A DNA stretch of 64,000 nucleotides from Acinetobacter puyangensis (lineage in GTDB: Bacteria > Pseudomonadota > Gammaproteobacteria > Pseudomonadales > Moraxellaceae): positions 1 through 64,000 of the forward strand of contig NZ_OANT01000009.1 in NCBI RefSeq assembly GCF_900096995.1. Direction: 5' to 3'. Below, piece after piece: positions 58,726 to 64,000 of this stretch; positions within the stretch are counted from its first letter, which is position 1; each line of letters opens with the position of its first letter. The notes beneath the pieces are model-generated. The model was not told the origin of the DNA. It was given only the letters and a program-made list of their open reading frames with translations, and did no database searches. The translations under genes and the position numbers were made by a program.

Positions 58726-58770
58726 AAAAGTGCAACAATTGTAAAATTAAGCGTAGTGTTATCTTATTTT

Positions 58771-58788
58771 ATGACATTTATATGACAA
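58771..58788 (-). promoter_or_regulatory. Pho box upstream of the PiT gene
   Basis: On the minus strand the sequence reads TTGTCAT ATAA ATGTCAT: two 7-base units 4 bases apart, each with one change from CTGTCAT. A further partial unit TTTGACG lies upstream at the same spacing. The TAAGAT sequence downstream is a possible -10. This fits a PhoB-activated promoter. Confidence 0.65.
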
Positions 58789-58910
58789 ATAGCGTCAAAA
58801 CTTCGCCAATTAGATAAAATAAACCCATAAAAAATACTTATATAATTGATATTAAACAATTTTAATATTTAAAATTTTTTTATAATTTATGATGCTATCG
58901 TTTTAATATT

Positions 58911-59948
58911 TCAGTTTGATGAAATATATTGAAACTGGTGCTGTTGTTTTCCTGTGAACTGTTCGACATTTTCATCAACTGTATGATTTTTACGATATTC
59001 AATCAAATTTTTGATACGGTCAATGTGATCTAAAGTAGACTTCTCTCCGGCTATAATTGTTTCTTTACGTGATTTGGTCGAAAAAACATGTTGTTTTTCC
59101 CGAACATCAGGCTGTATCAAAATATCGGCCTGTTCAGCTGCATAATATGCCAATCGATTCTGCATTACATTAATATTTTGATTAAATAACCCCCACATAT
59201 TACTGGTTTCTGTATATTCCGGTTTGGCCAGAATATTAACTGCAATAATAATATCTGCGCCTAACTTCTTAGCCACCTCAACCGGGACAGGACTGACCAG
59301 TCCACCATCGACATATTCTTCATCACCAATTTTTGTGGGTACAAACATGCTTGGAATACTGGTAGAAGCGCGGACTGCTTTACCAGTATTTCCTTGATAA
59401 AACACTGTTTCTTTGCCTGTTTTAAGCTCAGTTGCCACCACATAAAGCGGTATTTTCAGATTTTCCAATGACTGTACATCAACCAGTTTATTAATATAGT
59501 CTTCAATTTTTTGTCCATCAAAAAAACCTTGCTTACTGAAGGTAAAATCCCGAACATCTGAGACTTTTAATGCCATGGCAATTTCCTCAAGCTGTTTTGA
59601 AGTTTTACCACTGGCATATAATGCCCCGACAATACTGCCCGCACTGGTCCCGACAATAAAATCCGGAGTGATACCATTTTCTTCCAGCACTTTAATCACA
59701 CCGATATGGGCATAACCCCTCGCTCCCCCACTGCCTAACACCAGTGCAATTTTAGGCCGAGGAATTTCAATGCGCTTAATCTCTGAAATACTAATATTGT
59801 TATTAAGTGTTTGAACTTGATGAAGCATAAATGAATCATTGCTACTATGGGAAGCAGCCTGTACAGATGCGACGGCAAAAATACTCAAGCTCGCCATCAA
59901 TACACGGCGAATTAAAAACAGTTTACTTAGACTTGAATAATGTCGCAT
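58911..59948 (-). CDS. Patatin-like phospholipase (RssA-like) with signal-like N-terminus
   Basis: This 345-residue hydrolase has the oxyanion motif GSGGARG (from residue 72), nucleophile Ser102 in GTSAG and catalytic Asp in VDGG. The first 31 residues look like a signal peptide ending SVQA, so the protein may act in the periplasm rather than in the cytoplasm as RssA does. A GTG two codons upstream is too close to GAGGAG; the ATG at 59948 is better placed. Substrate is probably a phospholipid or lysophospholipid. Confidence 0.88.
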   Translation of the reverse strand: MRHYSSLSKLFLIRRVLMASLSIFAVASVQAASHSSNDSFMLHQVQTLNNNISISEIKRIEIPRPKIALVLGSGGARGYAHIGVIKVLEENGITPDFIVGTSAGSIVGALYASGKTSKQLEEIAMALKVSDVRDFTFSKQGFFDGQKIEDYINKLVDVQSLENLKIPLYVVATELKTGKETVFYQGNTGKAVRASTSIPSMFVPTKIGDEEYVDGGLVSPVPVEVAKKLGADIIIAVNILAKPEYTETSNMWGLFNQNINVMQNRLAYYAAEQADILIQPDVREKQHVFSTKSRKETIIAGEKSTLDHIDRIKNLIEYRKNHTVDENVEQFTGKQQHQFQYISSN

Positions 59949-60254
59949 AGCCACTCCTCATCATGAGAATGTATCTTAATGCAAACTGTGTATCGAGTGC
60001 GCAGTATTATGTTTATCATCTTGTAGTTTATTTATCTTCTCTTTCCTCGTTATTCAACGGATCAGATGATATGAGGCTTGTAATACTGCAAGTTAATTCA
60101 ACTTTCTCGCCAGATAGATGAGTTATCATTACTGACCTTAAAACTTTTTGCTGGTTTGCGTAATAAATACACGACTAAATAGATCTTTTTGCGCTAAGAT
60201 ATTGTTCGTTTTTCTAAAATACATTTTTAATCCCTACATAGAAGGAATGCTGCC
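59949..60254. promoter_or_regulatory. Divergent promoter region of patatin and aminotransferase genes
   Basis: This spacer of about 300 bases carries the start signals of both genes. I could not assign firm -35/-10 pairs, and no other feature is seen. Confidence 0.4.
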
Positions 60255-61487
60255 GTGGACGTACGTCTATCAGATCGTGTCAATGCCATCAAACCATCCC
60301 CTACGCTTGCAGTGACCAATAAAGCTGCGGAATTAAAAGCAGCGGGTAAAAACGTCATTGGTTTAGGCGCAGGTGAACCTGATTTTGATACCCCTCAACA
60401 TATTAAAGATGCAGCAATTAAAGCCATTAACGATGGTTTTACCAAATATACTGCGGTAGATGGTACGCCTAGTCTAAAAAAAGCCATCATTGCAAAATTC
60501 AAACGTGATAATAATCTTGATTACCAAGCCAATCAGATTCTGGTGTCTTGTGGTGGGAAACAATCTTTCTTTAATTTAGCATTGGCTTTATTAAACAAAG
60601 GTGACGAAGTGATTATTCCTGCACCTTACTGGGTAAGCTATCCAGATATGGTGATCATCGCTGAAGGTACACCTGTAATTGTAAAATGTGGTGAAGAACA
60701 ACGTTTTAAAATTACCCCAGAACAACTGGAAGCGGCAATTACCCCAAATACCCGTTTACTGGTATTAAATAGCCCGTCCAACCCTACCGGCATGATCTAT
60801 AGCAAAGCAGAACTTGAAGCGTTGGCAGAAGTATTACGTCGTCATCCGCAAGTTTTTGTTGCATCTGATGACATGTATGAACCTATCCGTTGGGAAGATG
60901 AGTTCTATAACATCGTAACAGTTGCGCCAGACTTATATGACCGTACGTTCGTATTAAACGGTGTATCCAAAGCCTATGCCATGACCGGATGGCGTATTGG
61001 TTATGCTGCTGGTCCTGCAAAAGTGATCGGTGCGATGAAAAAAATCCAGTCACAATCAACGTCTAATCCGACTTCAATTTCGCAAGTCGCTGCGGAAGCT
61101 GCCCTGAATGGTCCACAAGATGTATTACAACCAATGATTGCAGCGTTTAAACGTCGTCATGATCTGGTCGTAAAAGGCTTAAATGACATTAAAGGTATCA
61201 CCTGTCTGCCTGCTGATGGTGCATTCTATGCTTACGCCAATATTCGTCCACTGATTCGTGCCAAAGGTTTGAAGTCTTGTACAGAGTTTTCTGAGTGGTT
61301 ATTAGAAGAAACAGGCGTAGCTGTGGTACCGGGTGATGCATTCGGTCTAGGTGGCTTTATACGTATCTCTTATGCGACTGCCGATGAAGTTCTGGTGGAT
61401 GCACTTGCACGTATCAAAAAAGCAGCTGATTCTATTGATGGTGTAGATGAAGCAATTGCTTCAATCGAAGCAGAGAAAAAAGCGTAA
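60255..61487 (+). CDS. aspC: Pyridoxal-phosphate-dependent aspartate aminotransferase
   Basis: The 410-residue class I aminotransferase has the PLP lysine in SKAYAMTGWRIGYAAG (near residue 240), the substrate-binding Arg region GGFIRISYA and a SNPTGMIY loop. Length and motifs fit the bacterial AspAT Ib/gamma type. It interconverts aspartate and oxaloacetate. Translation starts at GTG, 8 bases after GAAGGA. Related enzymes act on other amino acids, so specificity is inferred. Confidence 0.88.
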   Translation: MDVRLSDRVNAIKPSPTLAVTNKAAELKAAGKNVIGLGAGEPDFDTPQHIKDAAIKAINDGFTKYTAVDGTPSLKKAIIAKFKRDNNLDYQANQILVSCGGKQSFFNLALALLNKGDEVIIPAPYWVSYPDMVIIAEGTPVIVKCGEEQRFKITPEQLEAAITPNTRLLVLNSPSNPTGMIYSKAELEALAEVLRRHPQVFVASDDMYEPIRWEDEFYNIVTVAPDLYDRTFVLNGVSKAYAMTGWRIGYAAGPAKVIGAMKKIQSQSTSNPTSISQVAAEAALNGPQDVLQPMIAAFKRRHDLVVKGLNDIKGITCLPADGAFYAYANIRPLIRAKGLKSCTEFSEWLLEETGVAVVPGDAFGLGGFIRISYATADEVLVDALARIKKAADSIDGVDEAIASIEAEKKA

Positions 61488-61517
61488 CCGATAATAGCAC
61501 CGTACACTTTTATCAGG

Positions 61518-61552
61518 CCCATGATGCATAACACTGTGTCATGGGTTTTTTT
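61518..61552 (+). terminator. Rho-independent terminator of the aminotransferase gene
   Basis: CCCATGA (61518-61524) pairs with TCATGGG (61539-61545) and is followed by a T-run of seven. Confidence 0.85.
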
Positions 61553-61700
61553 AATGCTCCCTCATTTTGAGATTTATCCTTCCTATTCTTTAGTATGAGT
61601 CTGGTTACAAAGCAATAAACTTTTTTTATCTAATCACAACATGCCTGGCACTATAAATGCTTATTATAAATTGAACAATAAACATGCAATGGAGTTTGAC

Positions 61701-61958
61701 ATGAATATTCAGCAAAATCTACACTGTTTAGGCAATTTAAAACAAATCAAGCTATTACATGAAGCTGGCATCGACCATGCGGTGATTGCCCATTTTTTTC
61801 AATCGGAAAATATTCCATTACAAACCCATCACATCAACAGCATTCTTGAATCAATTGATGTACTAAATAAACAGCAAATTTCTGGAACTAAACTCACTGC
61901 CCTGATGAATGCAAAAGCCGATTTGGCCGAATCAGAACAAATCCCTTGTCCTGTTTAA
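61701..61958 (+). CDS. Small hypothetical protein (85 aa)
   Basis: The 85-residue protein from the ATG at 61701, behind GGAG at 6 bases, is largely helical with no membrane segment or known motif. Earlier in-frame ATGs exist but lack a ribosome site. It has its own terminator and stands between aspC and the tRNA-Asn genes. The middle (LHEAGIDHAVIAHFFQSENIP) could be a DNA-binding-like helix pair, but this is weak. Function unknown. Confidence 0.65.
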   Translation: MNIQQNLHCLGNLKQIKLLHEAGIDHAVIAHFFQSENIPLQTHHINSILESIDVLNKQQISGTKLTALMNAKADLAESEQIPCPV

Positions 61959-61995
61959 ACGTAACCTCGACCTTCACATTTTTCATTGCAGTCCC

Positions 61996-62018
61996 AAGTG
62001 GCATTAAAGCCACTTTTT
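61996..62018 (+). terminator. Terminator of the small hypothetical gene
   Basis: Stem AAGTGGC/GCCACTT with a 6-base loop runs into a T-run. Confidence 0.85.
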
Positions 62019-62073
62019 AATGCTCATTAAAAAAACACTTAGATAGAAATCTCATATTTATCCTGTGAAATGC

Positions 62074-62101
62074 TTGACCCTGTCGTAAATCTCTCTATAA
62101 T
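62074..62101 (+). promoter_or_regulatory. Promoter of tRNA-Asn copy 1
   Basis: TTGACC (62074-62079) and TATAAT (62096-62101) are 16 bases apart, ending 11 bases before the tRNA. Confidence 0.75.
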
Positions 62102-62112
62102 CGCTTTCACAT

Positions 62113-62188
62113 TCTCCCATAGCTCAGTCGGTAGAGCGACGGACTGTTAATCCGCAGGTCCCTGGTTCGAGCCCAGGTGGGAGAGCCA
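62113..62188 (+). tRNA. tRNA-Asn (GTT), copy 1
   Basis: Acceptor TCTCCCA pairs with TGGGAGA; anticodon loop CTGTTAA gives GTT (asparagine). CCA is encoded. It is one of three identical copies, each with its own promoter and terminator. Confidence 0.96.
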
Positions 62189-62195
62189 AAATTCT

Positions 62196-62226
62196 AAAAG
62201 CCCGCTTTTCATCAGCGGGCTTTTTT
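62196..62226 (+). terminator. Terminator of tRNA-Asn copy 1
   Basis: GCCCGC/GCGGGC stem closely behind the tRNA, ending in six T. Confidence 0.88.
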
Positions 62227-62496
62227 ATGCGCATTTATTTCCCTGTGTACCATTAAAGAAACATTTCAAGTTGATCAATCTATAGTCGAAGACTTATCTT
62301 TAGAATTTACGTGATTGCTCGACTACATAAATATATCATTCCGTTTTATCTCCCCTGCGCTAATATCGATCATCATCGTTACCATAAAGTCTATCTACAC
62401 TGACTGATCACGACAAAACACCCTAAATGTATTGTACTAAAGATATATTAAGGTGATGATAAAAAATACAATTAATTCTTTTTTAAGAGATTTGAC
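62227..62496. other. Spacer between tRNA-Asn copies 1 and 2
   Basis: No gene is visible. This spacer is AT-rich and separates copy 1 from the promoter of copy 2. Confidence 0.5.
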
Positions 62497-62524
62497 TTGA
62501 CCCCCCATAAAATTTCTCTATAAT
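62497..62524 (+). promoter_or_regulatory. Promoter of tRNA-Asn copy 2
   Basis: TTGACC (62497-62502) and TATAAT (62519-62524) are 16 bases apart, the same layout as copy 1. Confidence 0.75.
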
Positions 62525-62535
62525 TCTTCACACAT

Positions 62536-62611
62536 TCTCCCATAGCTCAGTCGGTAGAGCGACGGACTGTTAATCCGCAGGTCCCTGGTTCGAGCCCAGG
62601 TGGGAGAGCCA
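62536..62611 (+). tRNA. tRNA-Asn (GTT), copy 2
   Basis: The mature sequence is identical to copy 1, including the encoded CCA. Confidence 0.96.
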
Positions 62612-62620
62612 AAATTCTAA

Positions 62621-62650
62621 AAGCTCACTGTTTATCAGTGGGCTTTTTTT
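62621..62650 (+). terminator. Terminator of tRNA-Asn copy 2
   Basis: AAGCTCACTG pairs with CAGTGGGCTT (one wobble) around TTTAT and ends in seven T. Its sequence is the same as the copy 3 terminator. Confidence 0.85.
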
Positions 62651-62813
62651 ATGCTTCATTCTTTTGTCATATAAACAAAGACAATCTATGTGTTCTATGC
62701 ACACTGATCTTATCGATCTAAAAGGTAGTATTTCAAAAGTTATAGATTGAATTGTCTAATGTTTATTTTTAATCCATTCAAACTTTTTTCATTCTATTTT
62801 CATCATAATATGC

Positions 62814-62842
62814 TTGACCTTCTCCTGATTCACCCCTAAAAT
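62814..62842 (+). promoter_or_regulatory. Promoter of tRNA-Asn copy 3
   Basis: TTGACC (62814-62819) and TAAAAT (62837-62842) are 17 bases apart; the -10 is weaker than in the other two copies. Confidence 0.65.
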
Positions 62843-62853
62843 TCCCCACACAT

Positions 62854-62929
62854 TCTCCCATAGCTCAGTCGGTAGAGCGACGGACTGTTAATCCGCAGGT
62901 CCCTGGTTCGAGCCCAGGTGGGAGAGCCA
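62854..62929 (+). tRNA. tRNA-Asn (GTT), copy 3
   Basis: This third identical copy has the same acceptor, anticodon and encoded CCA. Confidence 0.96.
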
Positions 62930-62940
62930 AAATTCTAAAA

Positions 62941-62970
62941 AAGCTCACTGTTTATCAGTGGGCTTTTTTT
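62941..62970 (+). terminator. Terminator of tRNA-Asn copy 3
   Basis: Same hairpin and T-run as behind copy 2. It ends only 19 bases before the next coding sequence. Confidence 0.85.
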
Positions 62971-62989
62971 ATTAAGAAGTGATTTTATT

Positions 62990-63439
62990 TTGCGCATCAT
63001 GTGGTTTCTACTCCCCTGCCTACTTTTACTAGGCATTATTCTTTTCTACAAACTAAAATATAAACAACAATACTTTGCCCGAAGATTAATGACAGCCTTT
63101 GAACAAAAAATGTTTGCCCAGCTTAAACGAGCTTTTCCGGAATATGATGTGTTATGTCAGGTGGCATTTAGTGCGTTAATCACCAATGATCATTATAAGA
63201 TTCGTAGTCGCTTTAATCGTAAAGTCACCGATTTTGTATTAATCAATTCGGATTGTGATGTCATTGCAATTATCGAACTCGATGATCCCTCTCATTTAAA
63301 TAAAGTTGCAGAAGATCAGTTTCGGGATAAAATGCTCAATGAAGCTGGCTATACAGTCTATAGATTCTGTGCCATACCCTCGGTTCAGGAATTACGCAAA
63401 TCAGTCACAACTAAGAAAAGTTATAAATGGGTGAGTTAA
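62990..63439 (+). CDS. DUF2726-domain protein with N-terminal membrane anchor
   Basis: The 149-residue protein has one N-terminal membrane helix (WFLLPCLLLLGIILFY) and a DUF2726 domain with VTDFVLINSDCDVIAIIELDDPSH, a strand-rich motif like the restriction-endonuclease core. Some DUF2726 proteins are thought to be nuclease-like, but a function is not established. A TTG start 7 bases after AAGAAGTGA is chosen; an ATG 9 bases later is possible. It begins just behind the tRNA-Asn terminator, with no room for a usual promoter between them. Confidence 0.72.
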   Translation: MRIMWFLLPCLLLLGIILFYKLKYKQQYFARRLMTAFEQKMFAQLKRAFPEYDVLCQVAFSALITNDHYKIRSRFNRKVTDFVLINSDCDVIAIIELDDPSHLNKVAEDQFRDKMLNEAGYTVYRFCAIPSVQELRKSVTTKKSYKWVS

Positions 63440-63457
63440 AATCAAGCCATTAAAAAA

Positions 63458-63479
63458 CCAGAAATCTCTCGATTTCTGG
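63458..63479. terminator. Bidirectional terminator
   Basis: Perfect 9-base arms CCAGAAATC and GATTTCTGG with a 4-base loop stand between the converging DUF2726 gene and the hydrolase gene. Confidence 0.8.
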
Positions 63480-63507
63480 CTGGTTATTTCACTGTATTTC
63501 CATATCG

Positions 63508-64000
63508 CTATGAATTTGGCAAGATTTCCTGAATAAATTCTACAATCTCGTCATTACGCTGTACAATGGCTTGAGTATGGCCTGCATCTTCCACCAATTC
63601 AAATTTCACCTGTGGCGAAGTCCCTAAAGCATTTAAACCAGTCACCAAAGCTTGAGTTACCTGATATGGGACAGCCATATCCAGTTTACCCTGTACCACA
63701 AATACCGGCTTATTCAGCTTTTGGGTTCCGGGTTGTGAGTCCTGTAAAAATTTTGCGACTGTGGCATTGCTAAGAAAATCTGCTTTTAATGCAGGATAAT
63801 CCGTCACGTTTTGTCCCGGATTCTCAATCAGATAAGCCTGGATATCCTGTTGATATTTTGTCATCATATCGCCCAGACATAAGCCATTATCACCGGTTGT
63901 CCCTTCTGCATTAGCGGCAATCAATCCTGAACGGTTTTCAAATAGAGACTGATAATCAAAAGTTGGTGTATAGGCTTTGATCCCTACTGTGGTATACGCC
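63508..64000 (-). CDS. Alpha/beta-hydrolase (C-terminal part)
   Basis: The frame continues past the window edge, so only the last 163 residues are visible. They include the late catalytic Asp region VVQGKLDMAVP and the catalytic His in DAGHTQAIVQRNDEIVEFI, as in secreted lipases and prolyl-oligopeptidase-like hydrolases. The nucleophile serine lies outside the window. The exact class (lipase, esterase or peptidase) cannot be set from this fragment. Confidence 0.78.
   Translation of the reverse strand, partial: AYTTVGIKAYTPTFDYQSLFENRSGLIAANAEGTTGDNGLCLGDMMTKYQQDIQAYLIENPGQNVTDYPALKADFLSNATVAKFLQDSQPGTQKLNKPVFVVQGKLDMAVPYQVTQALVTGLNALGTSPQVKFELVEDAGHTQAIVQRNDEIVEFIQEILPNS

Noticed and set aside
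62074..62970. CRISPR-like array suggested by the regularly repeated 76-base units
   Set aside because: The repeats are tRNA-Asn genes with promoters and terminators.

Overview
The window is a piece of a gammaproteobacterial chromosome that looks like an environmental Acinetobacter. The evidence is the AT-rich base composition, a polyphosphate:AMP phosphotransferase of the Acinetobacter type, a cyoABCDE oxidase operon, a pyrB gene followed by a degenerate dihydroorotase, divergent ppsR/ppsA, and three tandem tRNA-Asn genes. Species was not determined.

About 1-25 kb is accessory, scavenging metabolism. After the end of an Ohr peroxidase and an MDR oxidoreductase comes a minus-strand operon. 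It holds an acyl-CoA-dehydrogenase-like monooxygenase, an NtaA/DszA-type flavin monooxygenase and an SsuABC-like ABC importer, and probably takes up and desulfurises organosulfur compounds. Divergent from it are a TonB-dependent receptor, two CitE-like lyases (one without its metal ligands) and a double MarR regulator. Next come a TatA/TatB pair without TatC and an AraC regulator. A six-gene minus-strand operon follows: Tsx-like channel, MFS carrier, RutA-like oxygenase, isochorismatase-type amidase, M20 hydrolase and RutF-like flavin reductase. It looks like a Rut-related pathway rebuilt for another N-heterocycle or cyclic amide. Divergent from it is a peptide/nickel-type ABC importer whose binding protein has a twin-arginine signal.

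About 25-43 kb is mixed. It holds mutS, a DUF3313-like lipoprotein, a TetR gene, a gene-poor stretch with a GC-rich repeat patch and a small HTH protein, a lipocalin-like CrtC/AttH protein divergent from an AraC gene, an nptA-pap phosphate/polyphosphate pair, and a TetR-headed operon joining outer-membrane phospholipase A to a YhiI-RbbA-YhhJ-like ABC exporter.

About 44-64 kb is mostly core genome: tRNA-Arg, pyrB/pyrC', ppsR/ppsA, a GYF-RDD membrane protein, cyoABCDE, a Pho-box-preceded PiT phosphate transporter, a patatin, an aspartate aminotransferase, three tRNA-Asn genes, a DUF2726 protein and a partial alpha/beta hydrolase. Two short gene remnants (near 25.2 and 56.7 kb) and several strong palindromes are also described. 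Functions come from reading motifs and gene order. No database search was run.
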